Positions 16,956-25,204 of a stretch of DNA of 64,000 bases are shown in pieces. Position numbers and translations under genes: made by a program. The number at the start of each line of letters is the position of its first letter. The first letter of the stretch is position 1. Origin of the DNA: Actinokineospora bangkokensis (lineage in GTDB: Bacteria > Actinomycetota > Actinomycetes > Mycobacteriales > Pseudonocardiaceae); the NCBI RefSeq assembly GCF_001940455.1, contig NZ_MKQR01000026.1:763315-827314 (forward strand). The letters are read 5' to 3'. The notes below the pieces were generated by a model, which ran no database searches, was not told the origin of the DNA, and saw only the letters and a list, made by a program, of their open reading frames with translations.

Positions 16956-17980
16956 TGGCCGCTCCCGTTGTCGACCAGGCCGCCGCGGACCCCGCGGTGC
17001 GGTCGCTGACCCTGGGCAAGGCGCTCAACCTGGGCCTGCGGGCGGCCATGGAGGCCGACCCGAAGGTCATCGTCATGGGCGAGGACGTCGGCAAGCTCGG
17101 CGGCGTCTTCCGCATCACCGACGGGCTGCAGAAGGACTTCGGCGAGCACCGCGTGCTCGACACCCCGCTGGCCGAGTCCGGCATCATCGGCACCGCGGTC
17201 GGCCTGGCCGTGCGCGGGTTCCGCCCGGTGTGCGAGATCCAGTTCGACGGGTTCATCTTCCCCGGCTTCGACCAGATCGTCAGCCAGGTCGCCAAGCTGC
17301 ACAACCGCACCCTGGGCCGGGTGAAGGTGCCCATGGTGATCCGGGTGCCCTTCGGCGGCGGCATCGGCGCGGTCGAGCACCACTCGGAGTCCCCGGAGTC
17401 CTACTTCGCCCACACCGCGGGCCTCAAGGTCGTCTCCTGCTCCAACGCCGTGGACGCCTACTGGATGATCCAGCAGGCCATCCGGTCCGACGACCCGGTG
17501 CTGTTCTTCGAGCCCAAGCGCTTCTACCACTCGGGGTTCATGAAGGCCGACGTGGACACCAGCGCCACCCCTGCGCCGCTGTTCACCTCCCGGGTGCTGC
17601 GCCGGGGCACCACCGCCACGCTGGTCGCCTACGGCCCGTCGGTGAAGGTCGCCCTGGACGCGGCCACCGCGGCCGAGGAGGACGGGCACGACCTGGAGGT
17701 CATCGACCTGCGGACGCTGTCGCCGCTGGACCTGGCCCCGGTGTTCGAGTCGGTGCGCCGCACCGGTCGGCTGGTGGTGGTCACCGAGGCGCCGTCGGAG
17801 TCGTCGCTGAGCTCGGAGGTCGCCGCGCGGGTGCAGCAGGAGTGCTTCTACTCGCTGGAGGCGCCGGTGCTGCGGGTGGCGGGCTTCGACGTGCCCTACC
17901 CGCCCGCGAAGCTGGAGGAGCACTTCCTGCCGGACCTCGACCGGGTGCTCGACGCCGTCGACCGCTCGCTGGCGTGGTGA
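16955..17980 (+). CDS. 2-oxoacid dehydrogenase E1 component, beta subunit
   Basis: The 341-aa protein is a transketolase-type pyrimidine-binding and C-terminal domain protein: VIVMGEDVGKLGGVFRIT and TPLAESGIIGTAVGLAVRG hold the conserved Glu residues that activate thiamine diphosphate in the heterotetramer. ATG 16955 overlaps the alpha-subunit stop by one base (TGATG), so the subunits are translationally coupled. The E2 gene follows three bases after its stop. Confidence 0.93.
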   Translation: MAAPVVDQAAADPAVRSLTLGKALNLGLRAAMEADPKVIVMGEDVGKLGGVFRITDGLQKDFGEHRVLDTPLAESGIIGTAVGLAVRGFRPVCEIQFDGFIFPGFDQIVSQVAKLHNRTLGRVKVPMVIRVPFGGGIGAVEHHSESPESYFAHTAGLKVVSCSNAVDAYWMIQQAIRSDDPVLFFEPKRFYHSGFMKADVDTSATPAPLFTSRVLRRGTTATLVAYGPSVKVALDAATAAEEDGHDLEVIDLRTLSPLDLAPVFESVRRTGRLVVVTEAPSESSLSSEVAARVQQECFYSLEAPVLRVAGFDVPYPPAKLEEHFLPDLDRVLDAVDRSLAW

Positions 17981-17983
17981 GCC

Positions 17984-19393
17984 GTGCCCACCTACAAGAG
18001 CTTCCCGCTGCCCGACACCGCCGAGGGCCTGACCGAGGCGGAGATCCTGTCCTGGTCGGTCCAGCCGGGTGACACCGTCACCGTCAACCAGGTGATCTGC
18101 GAGATCGAGACCGCCAAGGCCGCCGTCGAGCTGCCCTGCCCGTGGGCCGGGGTGGTGACCGAGCTGCACGTGCAGCCCGGTCAGACGGTGGACGTCGGCA
18201 CCCCGATCCTCACCATCGACACCGACCCCGGCGGCGCGGCCGCCCCGGTCAACGGCTCCGCCCGGCCCGCCCCCGCGGCGGCGGCCCCGGCGGAGGAGGA
18301 GATGAAGCCGCTGGTCGGCTACGGCTCCAAGACCGTCACCGCCAAGCGCCGGGCGCGCCGGGGCCCGGCGGTGCCCGCCGAGACGGCCGCCGCGGCCGCG
18401 CAGAGCTCGGTGGCCGCCGCCTTCGAGCACGCCCCGGGCCCGGTGCCCGCGGCGGAGGAGGCACCCGCGGTGCCCGCGGTGGCGGCGGTCGCCGCCCCGC
18501 CCGCGCTGCCGGGCGGGTACGTGCCGCTGGCCAAGCCGCCGGTCCGCAAGCTGGCCAAGGACCTGGGCATCGACCTGCGCACCCTCACCGGCACCGGCGA
18601 CCAGGGCGTGATCACCCGGTCCGACGTGCAGCAGGCCGCCGCGGCGCCCACAGCCCCCTCGGCGCCCGCCGCACCGGCCCCGGCCGCGGCCTCGGGCGGC
18701 GAGCGCCGGGTGCCGATCAAGGGCGTCCGCAAGGCCACGGCAGCGGCGATGGTGAGCAGCGCGTTCACCGCGCCGCACGTCACCGAGTTCCTGACCGTCG
18801 ACGTCACCCCGATGATGGACTTCCGCGAGCGCCTCAAGGCCTCCCGGGAGTTCCGCGGCGTCAAGCTGACCCCGCTGGCGTTCTGCGCCAAGGCCGTCGC
18901 GATGGCCGTCGCCCGCACCCCGGAGGTCAACGCCTCCTGGGACGAGGCGGCGCAGGAGATCGTCTACAAGGACCACGTGCACCTGGGCATCGCGGCGGCC
19001 ACGCCGCGCGGCCTGATCGTGCCCAAGGTCCGCAACGCCGAGTCCCTGTCCCTGCGCGAGCTGGCCGAGGCGCTGGAGGCGCTGACCGCCACCGCGCGCG
19101 AGGGCAAGACGCCGCCCGCCGACATGGTGGGCGGGACGATCACGATCACCAACGTCGGCGTGTTCGGCGTGGACACCGGCACCCCGATCATCAACCCCGG
19201 CGAGTCGGCGATCCTGGCCTTCGGGGCCATCCGCGACACCCCGTGGGTCGTGGGCGGGGAGGTCGTGGTGCGCAAGGTGTGCCAGCTGGCGCTGAGCTTC
19301 GACCACCGGCTCGTCGACGGTCAGCAGGGCTCGGAGTTCCTGGCCGACGTCGGCGCGCTGCTGGCCGACCCCGCGATGGCCATCACCTACTGA
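17984..19393 (+). CDS. 2-oxoacid dehydrogenase E2 (dihydrolipoamide acyltransferase)
   Basis: The 469-aa protein has one N-terminal lipoyl domain with the lipoylated lysine in EIETAKAAV (K45), an Ala/Pro-rich linker, a peripheral subunit-binding domain (PPVRKLAKDLGIDLRTLTGTGDQGVITRSDV, about 184-213), another linker and the catalytic domain ending with the active-site SFDHRLVDG (His near 440). Only one lipoyl domain is typical of branched-chain-type E2s. No E3 gene is next to it, so dihydrolipoamide dehydrogenase must come from elsewhere. Start GTG 17984. Confidence 0.93.
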   Translation: MPTYKSFPLPDTAEGLTEAEILSWSVQPGDTVTVNQVICEIETAKAAVELPCPWAGVVTELHVQPGQTVDVGTPILTIDTDPGGAAAPVNGSARPAPAAAAPAEEEMKPLVGYGSKTVTAKRRARRGPAVPAETAAAAAQSSVAAAFEHAPGPVPAAEEAPAVPAVAAVAAPPALPGGYVPLAKPPVRKLAKDLGIDLRTLTGTGDQGVITRSDVQQAAAAPTAPSAPAAPAPAAASGGERRVPIKGVRKATAAAMVSSAFTAPHVTEFLTVDVTPMMDFRERLKASREFRGVKLTPLAFCAKAVAMAVARTPEVNASWDEAAQEIVYKDHVHLGIAAATPRGLIVPKVRNAESLSLRELAEALEALTATAREGKTPPADMVGGTITITNVGVFGVDTGTPIINPGESAILAFGAIRDTPWVVGGEVVVRKVCQLALSFDHRLVDGQQGSEFLADVGALLADPAMAITY

Positions 19394-19423
19394 GCCATCA
19401 CCTGCTGAACCACCGCGTGCTGG

Positions 19424-19461
19424 ACCGGGGTGGGCTGGGCTTCGGCTCGGCCCACCCCGGT
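19424..19461. terminator. bidirectional hairpin terminator
   Basis: ACCGGGGTGGGC (19424-19435) pairs perfectly with GCCCACCCCGGT (19450-19461) between the convergent E2 and SCP2-like genes. Confidence 0.75.
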
Positions 19462-19483
19462 GCTTTCCGGGGAGCCCGACGGT

Positions 19484-20086
19484 TCAGGCGGTCGGCAGGT
19501 CGAAGTAGTTGATCAAGGAGGCGGCGAAGGCGATGTCGCCGCGCACCTTCACCTTGCCCGCCAGGAAGAGCTTGGTGAGGGTCGCGGCACCGGTGACCGC
19601 CCGCAGGAAGTCGACGGGGTCGACGGTGATGGTGACGCGGGGGTCGGCGGAGGGGTGGTCGGCCGTGGTGCAGCGGCCCCGCGCGATGAGCGTCTCGAAG
19701 CGGTCGTAGCCGCCTTCGCCCGAACCGCCGGTGAAGCGCCAGTGGACCGCCGCGCGCAGGTCGGCCGCCTTGGCCTGGTCCAGGTGCAGCCCCATGCGGC
19801 GGAAGACCTCGGTGAACACGACGTGGCGCAGGCGGGGGTGGGCCATCAGGGCGTCGAGCTGGGCGCGGGTGGTGCGGGCGAAGAAGCGGGTGAAGGTGTC
19901 GGTGCGCATCCCCGCCAGCTCCACGCCGGTGCCCGCGGTGCCGAGCATGTCCAGGGTGGCGACGAGCTGGACGAACTGGTCGGGGTCGAGCTTGGCGGGG
20001 TCGATGGCGGCGGCGAAGCCGTCCAGGTCGACGACGGCCTGGGGGGCGAGCCGGTGCCACGTGCCGCCTCGGCGCCTGCGGGTCAT
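19484..20086 (-). CDS. SCP2 sterol-binding-like protein, paralogue 1
   Basis: The 200-aa protein is paralogous over its length to the gene just upstream: shared FRRMG-HL, AAVHWR-TGG, GYDR-ET-I, CT, DPRVTIT and GK-KVRGD-AFAA--I--FDLP. The C-terminal half is an SCP2-type lipid-binding fold (sheet plus amphipathic helices lining a hydrophobic tunnel). Such proteins carry acyl-CoA or sterol ligands. It follows its paralogue by 20 bases and would be on the same transcript. Start ATG 20086. The neighbouring acyl-CoA genes and shared operator support a lipid role. Confidence 0.75.
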   Translation of the reverse strand: MTRRRRGGTWHRLAPQAVVDLDGFAAAIDPAKLDPDQFVQLVATLDMLGTAGTGVELAGMRTDTFTRFFARTTRAQLDALMAHPRLRHVVFTEVFRRMGLHLDQAKAADLRAAVHWRFTGGSGEGGYDRFETLIARGRCTTADHPSADPRVTITVDPVDFLRAVTGAATLTKLFLAGKVKVRGDIAFAASLINYFDLPTA

Positions 20087-20106
20087 GGCTGGAGTGTGCC
20101 CCGGGC

Positions 20107-20760
20107 TCAGGGCCGCGGCAGGTCGAACAGGCTGATCAGGCCCGCGGCGAAGGCGAGGTCGCCGCGCACCTTGAGCTTGCCGGTCATGAACAGCACCGGG
20201 GCGGAGGCGTTGCTGCTGACCAGCTTGAGGAAGTCGGCGGGGGCGAGGGTGATGGTGACCCTGGGGTCCTCGGTGCGGTGGCGGCCCACGGTGCAGGTGC
20301 CGCCCTTGATGACGGTCTCGTACCGGTCGTAGCCGTCGTCGTCGGCGCCGCCGGTGAGCCGCCAGTGCACCACCGCGTGCAGGTCGCGGGTGCGGTCCTC
20401 GCGCAGGTGGTCGCCCATCCGGCGGAAGACCTCGTCGAGCACCGCGGCGCGCACCCCCGGCTCGGCCATGATCGCCTGCACCTGGTCGGTGCGGGCGTCG
20501 GCGATGAGCCGGGCGAAGGTCTTCGGGGCGATCCGGTGCAGCCCCACCTCCGCGCCCGCCCCGGCGAGGCGCACCAGCGAGCGCAGCAGCGAAATCAGGT
20601 CTTCCTTGCCAAGTTTTCCCGGATCCATTGCGCGCCCGATAGCATCCACGTCGATGTTCGACGCGGCGACGCCCGCGGCGTCGGTGCGTTCGAGCATCGC
20701 GACGAGCTCCCGCGGCTCGGGCGCACCGCTGACCCCACCGGTGTGACGTGACTCGGGCAT
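20107..20760 (-). CDS. SCP2 sterol-binding-like protein, paralogue 2
   Basis: The 217-aa protein has an N-terminal helical part (ELVAMLERTDAAGV...) and a C-terminal SCP2-type domain with VTITLAPADFLKLVSSNASAPVLFMTGKLKVRGDLAFAAGLISLFDLP. ATG 20760 is preceded by ttggagg; an earlier TTG 20772 is less likely. It is the first gene of a two-gene operon read away from the divergent TetR gene, with a TACTC-AC-GAGTA palindrome between the two starts. Likely a cytosolic lipid or acyl-CoA carrier, repressed by that TetR protein; ligand unknown. Confidence 0.78.
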   Translation of the reverse strand: MPESRHTGGVSGAPEPRELVAMLERTDAAGVAASNIDVDAIGRAMDPGKLGKEDLISLLRSLVRLAGAGAEVGLHRIAPKTFARLIADARTDQVQAIMAEPGVRAAVLDEVFRRMGDHLREDRTRDLHAVVHWRLTGGADDDGYDRYETVIKGGTCTVGRHRTEDPRVTITLAPADFLKLVSSNASAPVLFMTGKLKVRGDLAFAAGLISLFDLPRP

Positions 20761-20776
20761 CGGCACCTCCAAGACC

Positions 20777-20804
20777 TACTCACGAGTAGGCTACGGGTGG
20801 GTAG
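20777..20804. promoter_or_regulatory. TetR operator, SCP2/tetR divergent promoter
   Basis: Perfect palindrome TACTC-AC-GAGTA at 20777-20788, flanked by a degenerate second site CTACGGGTGGGTAG centred about 15 bp away. The same palindrome occurs in the fabG4/fadA2 divergent promoter and at 31257-31268. Lying beside the tetR gene, it is the natural candidate for autoregulation. Confidence 0.75.
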
Positions 20805-20838
20805 GTTGAACCGGCAAGTGGGGCATTGGGGAGGTCGC

Positions 20839-21489
20839 GTGAGCGTCGACGAGCACCGCAGGCCCACTCGGGTCAAGCGGCTGCCGCGTGAGGTCCGCGA
20901 GCGCCAGATCCTGGACGCGGCGGTGCGGGTCTTCTCCGCGCACGGCTACCACAGCGCGTCCATGGACGAGATCTCCGACGTGGCCGGGGTCTCCAAGCCG
21001 ATGATCTACGCCTACCTCGGGCACAAGGAGGACCTGTTCGCCGCGTGCATCCGGCGCGAGGCCAGCCTGCTCGTCGAGGCCATCGCCGACGGCGTGGCCG
21101 CCGACGCCAACCCGGACATGCAGCTGTGGACGGGCCTGCGCGCGTTCTTCCGCTTCGTCGGCGAGCAGCGGGAGAGCTGGCGGGTGCTGCACCGGCAGGC
21201 CACCTCGCAGGGCGGGCCGTTCAGCGAGGAGCTGATGGGCATGCGCAGCCGGGCGATCAGCCTGGTCGACGCGCTGCTGGTGCGCTCGGCCACCAGCCGG
21301 GGCGTGCCGACGAAGTCCACCGAGGCGATGGCGGTCGCCCTGGTCGGCGCGGGCGAGTCGCTGGCCGACTGGTGGCTCGACCACCCCGACGTGCCGGAGA
21401 AGACCGTCGCGTCCTGGCTGATGAACCTGGTGTGGATGGGCCTCGGGGACCTCGTCGACGGCGCCTCCTGGCTGCCCGCCGACCACTGA
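20839..21489 (+). CDS. TetR/AcrR family transcriptional regulator (lipid-gene regulator candidate)
   Basis: The 216-aa protein has a TetR DNA-binding domain near the N-terminus (RERQILDAAVRVFSAHGYHSASMDEISDVAGVSKPMIYAYLGHKEDLF) and a variable ligand domain ending with several hydrophobic helices. GTG 20839 gives the usual short basic N-terminus; the upstream in-frame start at 20797 would place the operator region in the coding sequence. Divergent from the SCP2-like pair. Given the operator pattern it probably represses the SCP2 genes, itself and the htdX-fabG4/fadA2 genes, and would be released by an acyl-CoA-type ligand (inference). Confidence 0.88.
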   Translation: MSVDEHRRPTRVKRLPREVRERQILDAAVRVFSAHGYHSASMDEISDVAGVSKPMIYAYLGHKEDLFAACIRREASLLVEAIADGVAADANPDMQLWTGLRAFFRFVGEQRESWRVLHRQATSQGGPFSEELMGMRSRAISLVDALLVRSATSRGVPTKSTEAMAVALVGAGESLADWWLDHPDVPEKTVASWLMNLVWMGLGDLVDGASWLPADH

Positions 21490-21504
21490 GGCTCTGCCTG
21501 TTCC

Positions 21505-21567
21505 TCCCGCCACCCGCCCCCTCGTCCCCGCCCGGCATCGTCCCCGACTTCGCCGGACGGCCGCCGG
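21505..21567 (-). repeat. dispersed G-rich repeat, copy A
   Basis: On the minus strand 21505-21546 matches 31977-32018 at 41 of 42 positions, with weaker similarity continuing through a shared CCGGCGGCCGT. Both copies lie between convergent genes just past a stop codon, which suggests a terminator-associated or small mobile repeat. Confidence 0.75.
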
Positions 21568-21585
21568 AAAGGGCCCACCCACCTC

Positions 21586-21619
21586 TGGTGCTGACTACCG
21601 GTTGGTGCTGACTACCGGT
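21586..21619. repeat. 17-bp perfect tandem duplication
   Basis: TGGTGCTGACTACCGGT occurs twice head to tail (21586-21602, 21603-21619). The second unit provides the stop codon (21612-21614) of the minus-strand DinB-like gene. Confidence 0.85.
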
Positions 21620-22160
21620 GTGCGTGCAGGTCGCGCAGCAGCGCGACCTCGGCCCCGTGGTGGATGACCTCGCGGTGGATGTGGAGCACGAGGGTGCCCA
21701 GCGGCGCCTCGGCGAACGGGCCCTCCGCGGGGCCGCACGGGCGCAGCAGGCCGTCCTCGCCCAGCGACCGCACGCCCTCGACCCACGCCGCGTGCGCGTC
21801 GTCGAGCTGGCGCAGCGCCGTCGCCGCGTCGCCCGCGTAGGGGTGGGTGCCGTAATCGGTGGCGGGGCCGCCGAAGTGGGCGGCGGTGCGCGCGCCGTAG
21901 ACGCCGACGACGACGTGCGCGATCCGCCAGGCGATCGTGGTGACCGGGGCGGGCTCGGGGGCGGGGAAGGCGAAGTCCACGGTGAACTCGCCCGTGCCCG
22001 GCTGGTCATCGGCCGTGCGGGGCCGCACGCCCCAGCACCCGGGCACCGGCTCCCAGTGGTACTCGGCGTCGGTGAGCCCGTCGAGCCGGGGGCGCAGCTG
22101 GTTGTCCCAGTGCCAGGTGAGCTGGTCGAGCAGTTCGCTGTTCCACGAGATCGTGCGCAT
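21612..22160 (-). CDS. DinB-like superfamily protein
   Basis: The 182-aa protein is a four-helix-bundle DinB/DUF664-type protein: an N-terminal LLDQLTWHWDNQLRPRLDGLTDAEYHWEP, a central WRIAHVVVGVYGARTAAHFGG and a C-terminal LVLHIHREVIHHGAEVALLRDLHAH, giving three His ligands for a metal ion. Related proteins in actinobacteria are mycothiol-dependent enzymes. ATG 22160; the long open frame upstream is an antisense shadow. Its stop codon lies inside a tandem duplication. Confidence 0.82.
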   Translation of the reverse strand: MRTISWNSELLDQLTWHWDNQLRPRLDGLTDAEYHWEPVPGCWGVRPRTADDQPGTGEFTVDFAFPAPEPAPVTTIAWRIAHVVVGVYGARTAAHFGGPATDYGTHPYAGDAATALRQLDDAHAAWVEGVRSLGEDGLLRPCGPAEGPFAEAPLGTLVLHIHREVIHHGAEVALLRDLHAHR

Positions 22161-22198
22161 GCCGGGCACCGTAGAGCCCCTCGCGGACAGCAGCAGTC

Positions 22199-22837
22199 CT
22201 AGAGCGCTTCCCCCGTCGGCGCGGGAGGCCCCTGGGCGGGTGCCTCGTCGCGCTGGATGAAGGTCACCGCGTCGTACGGGCGCACCTCGTCCGGGCCGGA
22301 GCGGCACGGCAGGCAGTAGCGGTCGTCCTCGCCCGCGACCAGGTGGAAGTCCGCGTCCCGGGTGCCCGCCCACACCGGCGGCCTGGTCTGCGCCCGCGCG
22401 GTCGGCCCGACCAGCTCCACCAGCGCGCCCCGGGCGTCCTGCTCGGGCACGCCGGTGCGCTCGACGAACCGCTCCACCGCGTGCGGCAGGAAGTTGACCA
22501 GCTCCAGCAGGTCCCAGCCGCGCAGCAGCAGCGGGTCGACCCGGGAGCGGGCGCGGGGGAAGGCGACGCAGTCGGTGGCCGCCCAGGTCTCGTCCGCGCC
22601 CCGGCGCGGGGCGAGCGGCAGGGCGAACGCGCCGTCGACGACGACGAAGTGCCCGGAGGGGCTGCGCCTGCCGCGCACCGGGCCGGGCAGCTCCGCCTCC
22701 GCCAGCACCACGCCGTCGGCGGCGATCCGGTCCTCCAGCCAGTCCTGGGCCCGCCACCGGTCGCCGAAGCCGAACAGGTCCGCCGCGGCCTCGGCGGCCC
22801 GCTTGGTCACGACGATGGGCCAGTCACCGGGATCCAC
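22199..22837 (-). CDS. hypothetical protein
   Basis: I do not recognise this 212-aa product. It has no signal peptide or membrane segment, a mixed alpha/beta composition, a basic early segment (VVTKRAAEAAADLFGFGDRW), a central VNFLPHAVERFVERTGV and a CLPC motif near the C-terminus (YCLPCRSGP). GC3 pattern and lack of a better frame support it as coding; start GTG 22837. It ends 38 bases before the DinB-like gene start. Confidence 0.65.
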   Translation of the reverse strand: MDPGDWPIVVTKRAAEAAADLFGFGDRWRAQDWLEDRIAADGVVLAEAELPGPVRGRRSPSGHFVVVDGAFALPLAPRRGADETWAATDCVAFPRARSRVDPLLLRGWDLLELVNFLPHAVERFVERTGVPEQDARGALVELVGPTARAQTRPPVWAGTRDADFHLVAGEDDRYCLPCRSGPDEVRPYDAVTFIQRDEAPAQGPPAPTGEAL

Positions 22838-22853
22838 GCCACCACCCTAGGAC

Positions 22854-22895
22854 GCGCCAGGGCCCCCTCGCCGCGCGGCGAGGGGGCCCTGGCGC
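22854..22895. terminator. strong hairpin terminator after htdX
   Basis: A perfect 20-bp stem (22854-22873 with 22876-22895), starting with GCGCCAGGG, directly follows the minus-strand MaoC-like gene. Confidence 0.8.
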
Positions 22896-22902
22896 GAGCC
22901 GG

Positions 22903-23766
22903 TCAGAGGGTGGTGATCAGGCCCTCGATGTGCGGCTTGGGCTTGCGCGCGTCGAACAGGTCGAACTTCCAGTCCTTGCCCACCTGCTCGGCGTGGAAGC
23001 CCACCTTGGCGGGCAGCAGCACCGGCAGCTTGAACCGGACGTCCACCGTGTACGCCTCGGGCAGCCTGCCCTCGAACGCGGCCAGGCAGCGGGCCTTGGT
23101 CCACATGCCGTGCGCGATGGCCCGCGGGAAGCCGAACAGCTTCGCGGTGAGCCCGTAGAGGTGGATGGGGTTGCGGTCGCCGGAGACCTCGGCGTAGCGG
23201 CGACCGGTGTCCCCGGGCACCCGCCAGACCGCCGAGGGCGCGGGCAGCGCGCCGCGCTCACCGGGCCCGGACTCGCTGGGCGCGTCCGGGGACCCGCCGC
23301 CGCGGCGCAGGTAGGTGCTGGTGTCGTGCCAGACCACCTCGTCGCCGACGATCGCCTCGCTGATCATGTCGAACTGCTTGCCCTTGGCGTGCGGGCGCAG
23401 GTTCTCCACGTGCACCCGCAGGTCGAAGGTCTCGCCGACCCGCAGCGGCCGGTGCTGGGTGATGACGTTGGCGAGGTGCACCGAACCCACGAGCGGGAAC
23501 GGGAAGTCGTCGTCGGTCATCAGCTTCACCTGCATGGGGAAGGTGAGCATGTGCGGGTAGGTGATCGGCAGCGCGTCGGTCAGCCGGAACTCGCAGACCC
23601 GGTTGTAGTCGGCGAGGTGCCCCGGGTCGACCCGCACGCCCTGGCGCACGTAGGTGCGCTCGGGCAGGGTCTTGCCGCCCTTCTTGGTGAAGCCGGTGAC
23701 GACCGCCTTCGGGAAGAGCGTGCCGAGGTTGGGCGCCTCGCGCAGCACCGTCGGTGCGCCGGACAT
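22903..23766 (-). CDS. htdX: MaoC-type (R)-3-hydroxyacyl-CoA dehydratase, HtdX-like
   Basis: The 287-aa protein is a double hot-dog MaoC dehydratase. The hydratase motif appears in the C-terminal half as YAEVSGDRNPIHLYGLTAKLFGFPRAIAHGMWTKA, with the Asp and His catalytic pair. In mycobacteria the same gene order (htdX-fabG4, divergent fadA2) is found at Rv0241c-Rv0243, from which the name is taken. The enzyme interconverts 3-hydroxyacyl- and enoyl-CoA/ACP. ATG 23766 overlaps the fabG4 stop by one base, and a perfect terminator follows. Confidence 0.9.
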   Translation of the reverse strand: MSGAPTVLREAPNLGTLFPKAVVTGFTKKGGKTLPERTYVRQGVRVDPGHLADYNRVCEFRLTDALPITYPHMLTFPMQVKLMTDDDFPFPLVGSVHLANVITQHRPLRVGETFDLRVHVENLRPHAKGKQFDMISEAIVGDEVVWHDTSTYLRRGGGSPDAPSESGPGERGALPAPSAVWRVPGDTGRRYAEVSGDRNPIHLYGLTAKLFGFPRAIAHGMWTKARCLAAFEGRLPEAYTVDVRFKLPVLLPAKVGFHAEQVGKDWKFDLFDARKPKPHIEGLITTL

Positions 23767-25115
23767 CAGGCCCCCAGCAGCGACTGGCCGCAGACCCGGA
23801 CCACGTTGCCGTTGACCGCGCCGGAGGCCGGGTTGGCGTACCAGGCGATGGTCTCGGCGACGTCGACCGGCAGCCCGCCCTGCAGCATGCTGTTGAGTCG
23901 GCGGCCGCCCTCGCGGGTGACCAGCGGGATCGCGGCGGTCATCTGGGTCTCGATGAACCCGGGGGCGACCGCGTTGATGGTGCCGCCGTACTCGGCCAGC
24001 GTGGGGGCGAAGGCGTTGACCATGCCGATCACGCCCGCCTTGCTGGTGCCGTAGTTCGTCTGGCCCTGGTTGCCCGCGATGCCCGCGATCGACGACACGC
24101 CGATGATCCGGCCGTTCGGCCGCAGCACCTTGCCCTTGAGCAGGGCGTCGTTCACGCGCAGCTGGCTGCTCAGGTTCACGGCGATCACCGAGTCCCAGAG
24201 CGCTTCCTTCATGTTCGCCAGCTTCTTGTCGCGGGTGATGCCCGCGTTGTGCACGACGATGTCGACCCCGCCGTGGCGCTGGGTCAGGTGCTCGACGAGC
24301 TTCTGCGGCGCGTCGGCCGCGGTGATGTCGAGCTGCAGGGAGGAGCCGCCGACCTGGTTGGCGACGCTCGCCAGGTCCGCGCCCTGGGCCGGGATGTCGA
24401 GGGCGACCACGTGCGCCCCGTCGCGGGCCAGCACCTCGGCGATGGCCGCGCCGATGCCGCGGGAGGCACCGGTGACCAGGGCGACCTTGCCCGCCAGCGG
24501 GGCGGTCCAGTCCTCCGGCTCGACCGCGTCGCCGCCGTGCACGCCGACCCGGATGACCTGGGCGTCGACGTAGGCGGACTTGGCCGAGAGCAGGAAGCGC
24601 AGGGTGGACTCCACCTTGTCCTCCGCACCGGGCTGGACGTAGACCAGCTGCGCGGTGCTGCCCCGGACGAGCTCCTTGCCCACCGACCGGGTGAAGCCCT
24701 CCAGCGCCCGCTGGGCGATGAGCTCCAGCGGGTCGGCCACCGACTCCGGCGGGGTGCCCAGCACCACCACGCGGCCGCAGCTGCCCAGCTGCCGCATCAC
24801 CGGGTGGTGGAAGTCGTACAGCTCGCGCAGCTGCTCGGGCGCCGTGATCCCCGTCGCGTCGAAGACCAGGGCGCCGAGCTTGGCGCCCCCCGCGGCGGGC
24901 GCGGTGGTCAGCACCTCGACGCCCGCGGACTTGGCGGCGGTGGCGATCGCGTCGCCGAGCCGCCCGCCCGGGGCGCCGCCGACGAGCGCGGCACCCTCCA
25001 GCGCGGGGGCCCCTGCCTTGTACCTGCGCAGCGGGGTGGGTTCGGGGAGCCCGAGACGCTTCACGAGAAGCTTCCCGACGCCCGAGGTCGTGAACTGCTG
25101 ATAGCGGTCAGTCAT
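23766..25115 (-). CDS. fabG4: 3-oxoacyl reductase FabG4-type (high-molecular-weight, 449 aa)
   Basis: A two-domain SDR: residues 1-205 form a flavodoxin-like N-terminal domain lacking a good cofactor motif, and 206-449 a ketoreductase with TGASRGIG (215-222), NAG (290-292) and the catalytic Ser near 341, Tyr 355 and Lys 359 (YGTSK). This extended form matches mycobacterial FabG4, an NADH-dependent beta-ketoacyl-CoA reductase. First gene of the fabG4-htdX operon, divergent from fadA2, with two TACTC-type palindromes in the shared promoter. Confidence 0.92.
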   Translation of the reverse strand: MTDRYQQFTTSGVGKLLVKRLGLPEPTPLRRYKAGAPALEGAALVGGAPGGRLGDAIATAAKSAGVEVLTTAPAAGGAKLGALVFDATGITAPEQLRELYDFHHPVMRQLGSCGRVVVLGTPPESVADPLELIAQRALEGFTRSVGKELVRGSTAQLVYVQPGAEDKVESTLRFLLSAKSAYVDAQVIRVGVHGGDAVEPEDWTAPLAGKVALVTGASRGIGAAIAEVLARDGAHVVALDIPAQGADLASVANQVGGSSLQLDITAADAPQKLVEHLTQRHGGVDIVVHNAGITRDKKLANMKEALWDSVIAVNLSSQLRVNDALLKGKVLRPNGRIIGVSSIAGIAGNQGQTNYGTSKAGVIGMVNAFAPTLAEYGGTINAVAPGFIETQMTAAIPLVTREGGRRLNSMLQGGLPVDVAETIAWYANPASGAVNGNVVRVCGQSLLGA

Positions 25116-25130
25116 CTGTGTGCGCCTCCC

Positions 25131-25158
25131 TACTCGCTAGTAAACTTACTCAAGAGTA
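25131..25158. promoter_or_regulatory. double TetR operator in fabG4/fadA2 divergent promoter
   Basis: TACTC-AA-GAGTA (25147-25158) is perfect and TACTC-GC-TAGTA (25131-25142) has one mismatch; centres are 16 bp apart, so two dimers could bind on one helix face. They match the palindrome in the SCP2/tetR promoter. Confidence 0.75.
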
Positions 25159-25204
25159 GGTTAGGATGCTACCCCAGTTGCAAACCTGTGCCTTGGAGGA
25201 CGGA

